Below the pieces are notes generated by a model that saw only the letters and a list, made by a program, of their open reading frames with translations, was not told where the DNA came from and did not search any database. The position numbers and the translations under genes are program-made. Below are positions 50,266 through 59,033 of a DNA stretch of 64,000 bases, piece by piece (positions within the stretch are counted from its first letter, which is position 1; every line of letters begins with the position of its first letter). This DNA is from Alkalimonas cellulosilytica (GTDB taxonomy: Bacteria > Pseudomonadota > Gammaproteobacteria > Enterobacterales > Alteromonadaceae), in contig NZ_JAUHLI010000009.1 in assembly GCF_036325985.1 (NCBI RefSeq), positions 1-64,000 on the forward strand. The letters are read 5' to 3'.

Positions 50266-51357
50266 ATGCCTTCACCACAGGAAAAGTATCAGCAGGATTT
50301 ACAGCGGCCAGACTTTCAATCAGATGCCGCTCAGGCCGAAGCCGTCCGTCATTTACAGCGGTTGTATGATGATCTGCTGCAACAGCAGCGCCGTCCAGCC
50401 GGTTTATGGCAGCGTTTGCTTGGAAAAAAACCAGCTCCGCCGGTGATTGGTTTGTATTTCTGGGGCGGGGTTGGCCGTGGTAAAACCTATCTGGTGGATA
50501 CTTTTTTTGAATGCCTGCCGCTTGAACGAAAAATGCGGGTCCACTTTCATCGCTTTATGCATCGGGTGCATGAAGAGCTAAAAAGCCTGCACAACCAGGC
50601 CAATCCACTTGAAATCGTGGCTGATCGCTTCAAAAAGCAGGCAGATATTATTTGTTTTGATGAGTTTTTTGTCTCCGATATCACCGATGCCATGTTACTG
50701 GGAACCTTGATGCAAGCTTTATTCAGCCGGGGCATTACCCTGGTGGCTACCTCGAACATAGAACCGGATGGTTTGTATCGCAACGGTTTACAGCGGGCGC
50801 GTTTTTTGCCGGCCATCGAATTAATTAAACAGCATACCGTGGTGGTCAATGTCGACAGTGGCATCGACTATCGGCTGCGTACGTTGGAGCAAGCCGAAAT
50901 TTACCATGCGCCGCTCGATCAACAGGCTGAGCTTAACCTGGCTCAGTACTTCCATGCCTTATCCGATGAACCAAGGCAGCGGGATGTCGCCATTGAAGTG
51001 GCGAACCGGAAAATCCAGGCCCGGCATGAAGCTGATGGTGTGGTTTGGTTTGGCTTTAACGCCCTGTGTGAAAGTGCCCGCAGTCAATACGACTACATGG
51101 AGCTGAGCCGTTGTTACCACACCGTATTGGTATCCGGAGTAAAGGTGATGGGCCAGCACAACGACGATGTGGCACGGCGTTTTATTGCACTGGTAGATGA
51201 ATTTTATGAGCGTAATGTCACCTTGATCCTGTCGGCAGAAACGGAGCTGGAAGCCTTGTATCAGGGCGGTTTACTGAGCTTTGAGTTTAAGCGCTGTATC
51301 AGCCGTCTGCAGGAAATGCAGTCGCATGAGTACCTTGCCCGGGCTCATTTACCTTAA
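50266..51357 (+). CDS. zapE: Cell division ATPase ZapE
   Basis: 363 aa AFG1-like P-loop ATPase that affects Z-ring stability. Walker A WGGVGRGKTYLVD, Walker B ICFDEFFVSDITDA, sensor region TLVATSNIEPDGLYRNGLQRARFLP. ATG 50266 matches the family N-terminus (SPQEKYQQDLQRPDF). It precedes the rplM leader. Confidence 0.96.
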   Translation: MPSPQEKYQQDLQRPDFQSDAAQAEAVRHLQRLYDDLLQQQRRPAGLWQRLLGKKPAPPVIGLYFWGGVGRGKTYLVDTFFECLPLERKMRVHFHRFMHRVHEELKSLHNQANPLEIVADRFKKQADIICFDEFFVSDITDAMLLGTLMQALFSRGITLVATSNIEPDGLYRNGLQRARFLPAIELIKQHTVVVNVDSGIDYRLRTLEQAEIYHAPLDQQAELNLAQYFHALSDEPRQRDVAIEVANRKIQARHEADGVVWFGFNALCESARSQYDYMELSRCYHTVLVSGVKVMGQHNDDVARRFIALVDEFYERNVTLILSAETELEALYQGGLLSFEFKRCISRLQEMQSHEYLARAHLP

Positions 51358-51427
51358 GCCAAACGGCTAGCCAGAAAAAAATTGATATTTTTTAACCAGA
51401 AGGGCTGATCTTTTCTTGCAGATACAT

Positions 51428-51535
51428 TATAATCCGCGCCCGGCCTACGTTACAGCCTCTACTGCCCTTTAGCCAGGCAGTAATTGTACTCGAAGGGGTA
51501 CGGTCACGATATTTCGCAATAGCCCTGCGAATATC
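51428..51535 (+). promoter_or_regulatory. rplM promoter -10 and structured leader
   Basis: TATAAT at 51428-51433 (weak -35) predicts a leader of about 130 nt. It folds into TACTGCC/GGCAGTA (51460-51466 with 51476-51482) and a longer stem GATATTTCGCA/TGCGAATATC (51508-51518 with 51526-51535, one bulge). In E. coli L13 represses its own rplM-rpsI message through a leader hairpin. The same role here is an inference. Confidence 0.45.
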
Positions 51536-51568
51536 AGGTGTAACTATGTAAGTTTTGGACTATTTTAA

Positions 51569-51997
51569 ATGAAAACTTTTACTGCTAAACCAGAAAGCGT
51601 TCAACGCGACTGGTACGTTGTTGATGCGGCTGGTAAGACGCTGGGACGTATCTCAACTGAAATCGCTGCGCGCTTGCGCGGTAAACACAAGCCTGAGTTT
51701 ACACCACACGTAGATACCGGTGATTACATCATCGTGGTTAATGCGGACAAAGTGGTTGTCACTGGCAACAAAGCCAAAGACAAGATGTACTACTCGCACA
51801 GTGGTTTCCCAGGTGGCATCAAAGAAATTAACTTTGAAAAGCTGCTGGCGAAAAAACCTGAGATGGTGCTGGAAAAAGCCATCAAGGGCATGTTGCCAAA
51901 AGGCCCATTGGGTCGTGCTATGTTCCGTAAGTTAAAAGTGTATGCCGGCGCCGAGCATCAGCATGCTGCTCAGCAACCGCAAGTTTTAGACATCTAA
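51569..51997 (+). CDS. rplM: 50S ribosomal protein L13
   Basis: 142 aa, one of the first proteins to join the 50S subunit. The N-terminus MKTFTAKPESVQRDWYVVDA and the KMYYSHSGFPGGIK and GMLPKGPLGRAMFRKL blocks are diagnostic. It is followed 12 bp later by rpsI. Confidence 0.98.
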   Translation: MKTFTAKPESVQRDWYVVDAAGKTLGRISTEIAARLRGKHKPEFTPHVDTGDYIIVVNADKVVVTGNKAKDKMYYSHSGFPGGIKEINFEKLLAKKPEMVLEKAIKGMLPKGPLGRAMFRKLKVYAGAEHQHAAQQPQVLDI

Positions 51998-52009
51998 TCG
52001 GAGCATCAC

Positions 52010-52402
52010 ATGGCACAGAATCAATACTATGGAACTGGTCGTCGTAAAAGCTCAACGGCCCGTGTATTTTTAAAAGCCGGCTCAGGCAACATCGTGATCA
52101 ACAAGCGCTCTATCACTGAGTACTTTGGTCGTGAAACTGCCCGCATGGTGGTGATGCAGCCACTGGAGCTGGTTGATATGGTTGGCAAATTTGACATGCA
52201 CATCACCGTTAAAGGTGGTGGTATCAGCGGTCAGGCCGGCGCTATCCGTCACGGCATTACCCGTGCCCTGATGGAATTTGATGAGACACTGCGTCCGGAG
52301 CTGCGTAAAGCTGGCTTCGTGACCCGTGACGCTCGTCAGGTTGAACGGAAGAAAGTGGGTCTGCGTAAAGCACGTAAGCGTCCACAGTACTCCAAGCGTT
52401 AA
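52010..52402 (+). CDS. rpsI: 30S ribosomal protein S9
   Basis: 130 aa. It begins MAQNQYYGTGRRKSSTARVF and ends with the highly basic tail GLRKARKRPQYSKR, which reaches the P-site tRNA. It ends 18 bp before an intrinsic terminator. Confidence 0.98.
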   Translation: MAQNQYYGTGRRKSSTARVFLKAGSGNIVINKRSITEYFGRETARMVVMQPLELVDMVGKFDMHITVKGGGISGQAGAIRHGITRALMEFDETLRPELRKAGFVTRDARQVERKKVGLRKARKRPQYSKR

Positions 52403-52420
52403 GCTGTATTTACACCTCCA

Positions 52421-52446
52421 AACCCGACCTTGTGTCGGGTTTTTTA
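52421..52446 (+). terminator. Intrinsic terminator of rplM-rpsI
   Basis: AACCCGAC (52421-52428) pairs with GTCGGGTT (52434-52441), loop CTTGT, followed by T-run to 52446. Confidence 0.9.
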
Positions 52447-52517
52447 TTGCGATTCAGCGGCGGTTAATCCTTGTGTAAAGCGTGGCTTTTCATTATGATC
52501 GTCGATATTTATTCATT

Positions 52518-52523
52518 TATAAT
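52518..52523 (+). promoter_or_regulatory. Possible -10 element of petABC
   Basis: TATAAT in an AT-rich stretch 64 bp before the petA ATG. No good -35 hexamer is seen at the usual spacing. Confidence 0.3.
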
Positions 52524-52586
52524 AATTTGCTGGTAAACAGCCGCTTAAACCAAGTTGTGCTTAAGCGTTAATGTGGAGATGAGTGG

Positions 52587-53177
52587 ATGAGCAACGCGCC
52601 TGTAGATCATGGCCGACGCCGCTTCCTGACCATTGCAACATCGGTCGTGGGCGGAGTAGGAGCCATTGGAGCCGCTGTTCCCTTTATTGCGTCCTGGAGC
52701 CCCAGTGAGCGGGCTCGCCAGGCTGGCGCTGCAGTAAGTGTAGATGTCAGCAAAATGGAAGAAGGACAGCTGATACGGGTAGAGTGGCGTGGAAAACCGG
52801 TTTGGATCGTAAAACGTACCCAGGAAATGATTGATTCACTGCCGGATCATGAAAATCGCCTGCGTGATCCAGAGTCAAAGGAGCCACAACAGCCGCATTA
52901 CGCCCAAAACCGTCACCGCTCGGTGCGTCCTGAGTTCTTTGTGGCCGTAGGGATCTGTACCCACTTTGGTTGCTCGCCAACCTACATGCCGAATGAGTTC
53001 GCAGCACAAGCCGAAGGGGTTCGCTCTGGTTTCTTCTGCCCTTGCCATGGTTCGCGTTTTGACATTGCTGGCCGGGTGTTCCAGAACGTTCCTGCGCCAA
53101 CCAATCTGGAAGTTCCTCCGTACATGTATACCAGTGAGTTCACCATGATGATCGGTGAAGACGAGGAGACGGCCTGA
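52587..53177 (+). CDS. petA: Ubiquinol-cytochrome c reductase Rieske iron-sulfur subunit
   Basis: 196 aa. Twin-arginine-type N-terminus (GRRRFLTIATS) with one membrane anchor, then the Rieske domain with [2Fe-2S] ligands in CTHFGC and CPCHGSRFD. It carries electrons from quinol to cytochrome c1. Its stop overlaps the petB ATG by one base. Confidence 0.98.
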   Translation: MSNAPVDHGRRRFLTIATSVVGGVGAIGAAVPFIASWSPSERARQAGAAVSVDVSKMEEGQLIRVEWRGKPVWIVKRTQEMIDSLPDHENRLRDPESKEPQQPHYAQNRHRSVRPEFFVAVGICTHFGCSPTYMPNEFAAQAEGVRSGFFCPCHGSRFDIAGRVFQNVPAPTNLEVPPYMYTSEFTMMIGEDEETA

Positions 53178-54445
53178 TGAAAAACCTGATCAACTGGATT
53201 GAGTACCGTCTGCCTGTTGTGGAAAAAATGAAAATCCACATGACGCAGTATCCGGCACCCAAAAACTTTAACTTCTGGTACTTCTTTGGCTCTTTGGCCA
53301 TCGTGGTGCTGGTAAACCAAATCCTGACTGGTATTTGGCTGACCATGAATTATGAGCCTTCTGCTGAAGGTGCTTTCCGCTCGATTGAATACATCATGCG
53401 GGATGTTGAATACGGCTGGTTGCTGCGTTACATGCACTCCACCGGAGCTTCTGCATTCTTCGTGGTGGTGTATCTGCACATGCTGCGTGGCATGATGTAT
53501 GGCTCTTACCAAAAACCACGGGAACTGCTGTGGATTTTCGGCATGCTGATTTACCTGGTGCTGATGGCTGAAGCCTTTATGGGCTACATGCTGCCTTGGG
53601 GCCAGATGTCGTTCTGGGGTGCCCAGGTGATTATCTCCATCTTCGGGGTAATTCCGTTTATTGGAGATGATCTGACGCTGTGGATCCGCGGTGACTACGT
53701 TATCTCCGGTGCAACCTTAAACCGCTTCTTTGCATTGCATGTCATTGCACTGCCATTGGTGCTGGTGATTCTGGTATTCCTGCACATTATGGCGCTGCAT
53801 GAAGTTGGCTCGAACAACCCGGATGGTATTGAAACCAAGCGCGATAACGATGGTACTGTACCAGCTGAAGCTGTTAGTAAGTTCGAGTTCCATGACAACT
53901 TCACCAAGGGTGGCAAGAAAGTCATTATTGATTCGATCCCATTCCACCCTTACTACACCGTAAAAGATCTGGTCGGTTTGGCGGGTTTCCTGTTCTTGTT
54001 TGCCTATGTGATCTTCTTTATGCCGGAAGGGGGTGGTTACTTCCTGGAAGCGCCAAACTTTGAACTGGCGAACCCAATGAAGACCCCTGAGCATATTGCG
54101 CCGGTCTGGTACTTCACCCCGTTCTACGCCATTTTGCGTGCCGTTCCTAACCCGCTGTTTGGTGCTGTTGCCATGTTTGCTGCTATTCTGGCGCTGGCGT
54201 TGTTACCATGGATTGACCGCGGCAAAGTTCGCTCCGTACGCTACCGTTGTGGCCTGCACAAGCTGAATCTGGTCAACTTCTGCATCAGTTTTGTGGCATT
54301 GGGTATCCTGGGTGTGCTGCCTGCGACGCCGTTGTACACTCTTTTGTCGCAGCTGTTCTCATTCACCTACTTCGGTTTCTTTATTCTGTTGTGGTTCTAC
54401 AGTAAGAATGAAAACACCAAGCCATTGCCAGAGAGGTTGACCTGA
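53177..54445 (+). CDS. petB: Cytochrome b of the bc1 complex
   Basis: 422 aa, full-length mitochondrial-type cytochrome b with about eight membrane helices. The paired heme-ligand histidines are in YMHSTGASAFFVVVYLHMLRG and FALHVIALPLVLVILVFLHI; the Qo-site PEWY-type motif appears as APVWYF. Its stop overlaps the petC ATG by one base. Confidence 0.98.
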   Translation: MKNLINWIEYRLPVVEKMKIHMTQYPAPKNFNFWYFFGSLAIVVLVNQILTGIWLTMNYEPSAEGAFRSIEYIMRDVEYGWLLRYMHSTGASAFFVVVYLHMLRGMMYGSYQKPRELLWIFGMLIYLVLMAEAFMGYMLPWGQMSFWGAQVIISIFGVIPFIGDDLTLWIRGDYVISGATLNRFFALHVIALPLVLVILVFLHIMALHEVGSNNPDGIETKRDNDGTVPAEAVSKFEFHDNFTKGGKKVIIDSIPFHPYYTVKDLVGLAGFLFLFAYVIFFMPEGGGYFLEAPNFELANPMKTPEHIAPVWYFTPFYAILRAVPNPLFGAVAMFAAILALALLPWIDRGKVRSVRYRCGLHKLNLVNFCISFVALGILGVLPATPLYTLLSQLFSFTYFGFFILLWFYSKNENTKPLPERLT

Positions 54446-55182
54446 TGTTGAAGCATATTATTTCTGCAGCGGCCTTGCTGGTATCATCCATTGCCCTGGC
54501 TGCCGGCCCGAATATTCCACTGGAAAAAGCGCCAGTGGATATCCGTGACACCGAGTCGTTACAGCGTGGTTTTATGCTGTATCAGAACTACTGTCTGGCT
54601 TGCCATCAGATGCAATACCAGCGCTATGCCCGTAGTTTCCGCGATCTGAACATTCCGGAAGAACTGGGGATGGAGTATTTGATGTTTACCGGTGAGCGGG
54701 TGGGTGATCACATCACCAACACCATGGATCCGGCGGATGCCGCTGAGTGGTTTGGTGATGCCATCCCGGATCTGACCAACGTGGCACGGGTGCGTGGACC
54801 TAACTGGATCTATACCTACCTGAAATCGTTCTACAAAGACGAAAGCCGTCCTTTTGGCGTCGACAACGATGTGTTTCCGATGGTTGGTATGCCGCATGTG
54901 CTGCAAGAGTTGCAGGGCGTGCCATACAAGGCCTACGAAACACGCCTGGTCGATGGTCAGGAAACACAGGTCTATGTTGGTATTCGTACCGATGGCTCTG
55001 GTGAAATGAGCGAAGAAGAGTACGACCGTGCGGTTGCGGACTTAGTCAACTATCTGGTGTATACTGGCGAGCCCTATCGGCTGGAGTCGGAGCGGCTTGG
55101 GATCAAAGTGCTGATCTTCCTCGCTATCTTCTTTGTGCTAGCTTACTTGCTGAAGAAAGAATACTGGAAAGATGTTGATTAA
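54445..55182 (+). CDS. petC: Cytochrome c1 of the bc1 complex
   Basis: 245 aa. Signal peptide (MLKHIISAAALLVSSIALAA), heme c site CLACH (about residues 50-54), an axial Met region (VFPMVGMPHVLQ), and a C-terminal membrane anchor (VLIFLAIFFVLAYLLKKEYWK). It completes the petABC operon, followed by a terminator before sspA. Confidence 0.97.
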   Translation: MLKHIISAAALLVSSIALAAGPNIPLEKAPVDIRDTESLQRGFMLYQNYCLACHQMQYQRYARSFRDLNIPEELGMEYLMFTGERVGDHITNTMDPADAAEWFGDAIPDLTNVARVRGPNWIYTYLKSFYKDESRPFGVDNDVFPMVGMPHVLQELQGVPYKAYETRLVDGQETQVYVGIRTDGSGEMSEEEYDRAVADLVNYLVYTGEPYRLESERLGIKVLIFLAIFFVLAYLLKKEYWKDVD

Positions 55183-55211
55183 GCATCTGATTCTGAAAAG
55201 CATTTGATTAC

Positions 55212-55240
55212 AGGGGCCTGATGGCCCCTTTGCTGTTTAT
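55212..55240 (+). terminator. Likely terminator of petABC
   Basis: AGGGGCC (55212-55218), loop TGAT, GGCCCCT (55223-55229), followed by TTGCTGTTTATT. The T-tract is interrupted. Confidence 0.6.
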
Positions 55241-55258
55241 TGTAAACCGGAGGAATGC

Positions 55259-55897
55259 ATGGCGATTTCAGCCAATAAACGCCCTGTGATGACATTGTTT
55301 TCTGCGGCCGATGACATGTACAGTCATCAGGTACGTATTGTACTGGCAGAAAAAGGCGTCAGTGTTGATATTCTCCAGGTCACTCAGGATAATTTGCCTG
55401 AGGAGCTGTATGAAGTGAACCCTTATGGCAGTTTGCCAACCTTGTTGGATCGGGAACTGTCGTTGTATCAGGCGCAAATCATCATTGAGTATCTGGACGA
55501 GCGCTTTCCGCATCCACCTTTGATGCCGGTGTATCCGGTGGCCCGAGGCCAAGCCAGGTTAATGATGTACCGGATTGAAAAAGACTGGTACGCCCTGGCC
55601 GAGAAAATTCTGCGCCATGACGAGGATGCAGAGCAGGCCCGGCAGGATCTGACGGAGGGGTTGCTGGCCGTTGCTCCTTTGTTTGATGAAGCGCCTTTCT
55701 TTATGAGTGAAGAGTTTGGCCTGGTCGACTGTTACATGGCGGCGCTGCTCTGGCGTTTACCGAAACTTGGCATTGAGTTGTCTGGCCCTGGTAGCAAGAC
55801 GCTGATGAACTATATGGGGCGCTTGTTTGACCGCGACTCGTTCCTGGCATCATTAACGGATGCTGAGCGTGAATACCGGCGTGTCAAGGGAGCCTGA
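55259..55897 (+). CDS. sspA: Stringent starvation protein A
   Basis: 212 aa, glutathione-S-transferase fold without GST activity, binding RNA polymerase in E. coli. Visible: MTLFSAADDMYSHQVRIVLAEKGV and NPYGSLPTLLDRELSLYQAQIIIEYLDERFPHPPLMP. GGAGGAATGC immediately precedes the ATG. It is followed 1 bp later by sspB. Confidence 0.96.
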   Translation: MAISANKRPVMTLFSAADDMYSHQVRIVLAEKGVSVDILQVTQDNLPEELYEVNPYGSLPTLLDRELSLYQAQIIIEYLDERFPHPPLMPVYPVARGQARLMMYRIEKDWYALAEKILRHDEDAEQARQDLTEGLLAVAPLFDEAPFFMSEEFGLVDCYMAALLWRLPKLGIELSGPGSKTLMNYMGRLFDRDSFLASLTDAEREYRRVKGA

Positions 55898-55898
55898 G

Positions 55899-56312
55899 AT
55901 GACGCCGAATCGTCCCTACCTGCTGCGTGCTTTTTACGAGTGGATAGTCGATAACGATTGCACGCCCTACTTAGTGGTTGATGCGACCTTTCCCCAGACC
56001 AAGGTACCGCAGCAGTTTGTACAGAATGGCCAGATTGTATTAAATCTGGCGCCTTCTGCTGTTGCGCAAATGCAGATGGGCAATGAGGTGATTAGCTGCA
56101 GCGCCCGCTTTGGTGGTCATCCTTTTGCGCTTTATATCCCGGTCAAAGCAGTGCTGGCGATTTATGCCAAAGAAAATGGTGCTGGAACTGTCTTTACTCT
56201 GGATGAAGACGAAGAATTTCCGGATGAGCAGGATACTGAACCCGCGCCAGAGGCTTCTCCGGTTACCACTAAGAAGCCTGCTAAAGGCAGTCACCTTAAG
56301 GTGATTAAATAA
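55899..56312 (+). CDS. sspB: ClpXP adaptor SspB
   Basis: 137 aa. An N-terminal SspB fold that binds ssrA tags (RPYLLRAFYEWIVDNDCTPYLVVDA), an acidic flexible linker, and the short C-terminal ClpX-binding tail ending LKVIK. It directs ssrA-tagged proteins to ClpXP. The ATG at 55899 lies 1 bp after the sspA stop; the overlapping longer frame is discarded. Confidence 0.96.
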   Translation: MTPNRPYLLRAFYEWIVDNDCTPYLVVDATFPQTKVPQQFVQNGQIVLNLAPSAVAQMQMGNEVISCSARFGGHPFALYIPVKAVLAIYAKENGAGTVFTLDEDEEFPDEQDTEPAPEASPVTTKKPAKGSHLKVIK

Positions 56313-56319
56313 TATCCCC

Positions 56320-56345
56320 AAAAATGCAGCCAAGGCTGCATTTTT
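56320..56345. terminator. Bidirectional terminator between sspB and ilvY
   Basis: AAAAATGCAGCC (56320-56331) and GGCTGCATTTTT (56334-56345) form a near-perfect palindrome with A-run and T-run on both flanks. The ilvY stop codon begins inside it. Confidence 0.85.
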
Positions 56346-57235
56346 TATCGCCCGGTCGGCGGGCTGGCCAACTGACAGAACGCCTGTAACAGTGGATCCT
56401 TGCTCCGCTTGGCCAGATAACAAATCCCCAGGTCGAAAGGTTCAAACCGGTAGTGACTGTCCAGCAGACGGACCCGATCAGCGACCGGGCTGTGCTGCAC
56501 CACCACATCAGCCAGCACTGCAATACCAGAGCCAAGAGCTACCATGCTAGCCATCGCCTCATGACCGTCCACCATGGCGACAATATGTGGTTGAAAGCCT
56601 TCAGCCTGCAGCCATTTCTCGAAGCGCTCTGCTGCCGGGCCATGTGCCGGGGCTATCAACGGGATGTCCGGCCAGGGTATAGGATTTTTACTAAGCAGAT
56701 CATTTACTTTGCAAGGGATGGTCGGTGCCGCCAGCGAGACCGGCAGCTTGGCGATGCTGTGAAACAGCATGTTGGCAGGAAGATGAGCCGGCTTTGCTGC
56801 CAGGGCAATATCCACTTCATCGTGCTTCAAGCGCTCCAGGGCTGAGGCGGCATCGCCGGTGGTGAGCTGAATATCGGCTTTTGGGCAAAGCACCCGGAAT
56901 TTATCTAAAATCGCTGGTAGATGGCTGTAACTGGCGGTCACAGTGCAAAACAGCCGGATGCTGCCTTGTAGTTCGCCCTGGCCGCTTGATAAATCGCCTT
57001 GCAGTTGATGCCAGGCATCCAGGTACTGGCGCACAAAAGTAAGCACTGTTTTGCCTTCCTTGGTAAGCGCCACCGTTCGGGTGTCCCGGACAAACAACTG
57101 AACATCCAGCTCCTGCTCCAGTCGCTGAATAGCACGGCTTAGCGTGGATGGGCTGACAAACATCTGCTCACTGGTGCGGGCAAAGTTCAGGCTGGCAGCC
57201 AGATGCATAAAGAGTTGGGCTTGTTTGATGTCCAT
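56345..57235 (-). CDS. ilvY: LysR-type activator IlvY
   Basis: 296 aa. N-terminal winged helix-turn-helix (MDIKQAQLFMHLAASLNFAR..FVSPSTLSRAIQRLE) and a LysR substrate-binding domain. Divergent position to ilvC identifies it as IlvY, which activates ilvC in response to acetolactate or acetohydroxybutyrate. The shared 145-bp region holds a LysR-like site. Confidence 0.95.
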   Translation of the reverse strand: MDIKQAQLFMHLAASLNFARTSEQMFVSPSTLSRAIQRLEQELDVQLFVRDTRTVALTKEGKTVLTFVRQYLDAWHQLQGDLSSGQGELQGSIRLFCTVTASYSHLPAILDKFRVLCPKADIQLTTGDAASALERLKHDEVDIALAAKPAHLPANMLFHSIAKLPVSLAAPTIPCKVNDLLSKNPIPWPDIPLIAPAHGPAAERFEKWLQAEGFQPHIVAMVDGHEAMASMVALGSGIAVLADVVVQHSPVADRVRLLDSHYRFEPFDLGICYLAKRSKDPLLQAFCQLASPPTGR

Positions 57236-57248
57236 ACCGTTTCATTTT

Positions 57249-57267
57249 TTGCAATACAGAATTGTAA
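57249..57267. promoter_or_regulatory. Likely IlvY operator
   Basis: TTGCAAT-ACAGA-ATTGTAA, an inverted repeat with one mismatch and the T-N11-A form of LysR-type sites, located just upstream of the ilvY start within the ilvY/ilvC divergent region. Confidence 0.5.
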
Positions 57268-57380
57268 ATATATCACTTCACGCAACTGTTATGCCAGCCT
57301 AGAATGACCTCATCAACGCAGCAGCTTTGTCTGCCAGAGCCAGAGTGGCTGGCCAGCGTACCAGAATTTAGAGACATGCT

Positions 57381-58868
57381 ATGAGTAATTATTTTAACAG
57401 CCTGAATTTGCGGCAACAGCTGAAACAGCTGAAACAGTGCCGCTTTATGGATCGCAGCGAATTTGCCGATGGCTGCAATGCCATTAAAGATTGGAACATT
57501 GTAATTGTTGGTTGCGGTGCTCAGGGCCTGAACCAGGGCTTGAACATGCGCGATTCTGGCTTAAACATCAGCTATGCTTTGCGCGAAGAGGCAATTCGTG
57601 AACAACGTGCCTCTTATCAAAAAGCAACCAGCAATGGTTTTAAAGTCGGTACTTATCAGGAACTGATCCCGACGGCCGATCTGGTGCTAAACCTGACGCC
57701 GGATAAACAGCACAGTGCGGTGGTGGATGCAGTGATGCCACTGATGAAACAAGGTGCGACTTTGGCTTACTCCCACGGCTTTAATATCGTGGAAGAAGGC
57801 AAACAGATTCGCCAGGATTTAACCGTCATCATGGTGGCTCCTAAATGTCCGGGTACCGAAGTTCGTGAAGAATACAAGCGTGGTTTTGGTGTACCTACCC
57901 TGATTGCGGTGCATCCGGAGAATGATCCAAAAGGCCAGGGCCTGACTATCGCCAAAGCTTATGCCGCGGCTACTGGCGGTGATCGTGCTGGCGTGTTGCA
58001 TTCATCCTTTATTGCCGAGGTAAAGTCGGATCTGATGGGTGAGCAAACCATCTTGTGCGGCATGCTGCAAACAGGCTCTATCCTTGCCTTTGATCGTATG
58101 GTGGCGGATGGTATGGAGCCAGGCTACGCCGGTAAACTGATCCAGCAGGGCTGGGAAGTGATTACCGAAGCACTGAAGCATGGTGGCATCAGCCATATGA
58201 TGGATCGGTTGTCGAACCCAGCTAAAGTGAAAGCCTATCGTTTGGCTGAGCAGTTAAAGCAACAATTACGCCCGCTGTTTGAGCAGCATATGGATGACAT
58301 CATCAGTGGTGAGTTTTCCAGTACCATGATGACGGATTGGGCCAATGATGATGCCAACTTACTGCGCTGGCGTGAAGAAACCCGCAAGTCCGGTTTTGAG
58401 CAAGCACCGGTGTCGCATGAACACATTGCAGAGCAGAGCTACTTTGACCGGGGGCTTCTGCTGGTCGCCATGGTAAAAGCTGGGGTAGAACTGGCGTTTG
58501 AGACCATGGTGGATGCTGGCATCATTGCAGAATCCGCCTACTACGAATCGCTTCATGAAACACCACTGATTGCCAATACCATCGCCCGTAAGCGCTTGTA
58601 CGAGATGAACGTGGTGATTTCGGATACGGCTGAATACGGCAACTACTTATTTGCCAATGCGGCTATCCCGCTGCTGCGTGATACCGTCAACAGCCTGCCG
58701 GCAGAGCTGGTAGGTAAGGGGTTGGCTGCACCGCAGGCCGGTGTTGATAACCTTGAGCTGATTGCCATCAATGAAGCGATCCGCAATCACCCGGTGGAAG
58801 TGGTAGGTAAAACACTACGCGGTTATATGACTGCGATGAAGAAGATTGTCGCGGCCGAGCACGAATGA
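57381..58868 (+). CDS. ilvC: Ketol-acid reductoisomerase (class II) IlvC
   Basis: 495 aa, the long class II form as in E. coli (class I is about 330 aa). NADPH-binding VGCGAQGLNQG, then a duplicated C-terminal knotted domain with metal and substrate residues (DLMGEQTILCGMLQ). It catalyses the second common step of valine and isoleucine synthesis. It is divergent from ilvY and ends at a strong terminator. Confidence 0.98.
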   Translation: MSNYFNSLNLRQQLKQLKQCRFMDRSEFADGCNAIKDWNIVIVGCGAQGLNQGLNMRDSGLNISYALREEAIREQRASYQKATSNGFKVGTYQELIPTADLVLNLTPDKQHSAVVDAVMPLMKQGATLAYSHGFNIVEEGKQIRQDLTVIMVAPKCPGTEVREEYKRGFGVPTLIAVHPENDPKGQGLTIAKAYAAATGGDRAGVLHSSFIAEVKSDLMGEQTILCGMLQTGSILAFDRMVADGMEPGYAGKLIQQGWEVITEALKHGGISHMMDRLSNPAKVKAYRLAEQLKQQLRPLFEQHMDDIISGEFSSTMMTDWANDDANLLRWREETRKSGFEQAPVSHEHIAEQSYFDRGLLLVAMVKAGVELAFETMVDAGIIAESAYYESLHETPLIANTIARKRLYEMNVVISDTAEYGNYLFANAAIPLLRDTVNSLPAELVGKGLAAPQAGVDNLELIAINEAIRNHPVEVVGKTLRGYMTAMKKIVAAEHE

Positions 58869-59005
58869 GCTTTTATCCTGAAGCGGCATCCGTGCCGTTT
58901 CGAGGAGCCGCCAACGAATGATGTGGTCAACGGTGAGTTGCACAGCGCCAGAAGCGCAGCAACTACCGGGCCAATAACGATGTTATACGTGGACCTTGGT
59001 TGTTT

Positions 59006-59030
59006 GCCCCGCTTGTCGGGGCTTTTTTTT
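59006..59030 (+). terminator. Intrinsic terminator of ilvC
   Basis: GCCCCG (59006-59011), loop CTTGT, CGGGGC (59017-59022), then eight T. It lies 138 bp after ilvC; a smaller CGGCA/TGCCG hairpin occurs at 58884-58897. Confidence 0.9.
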
Positions 59031-59033
59031 GTC

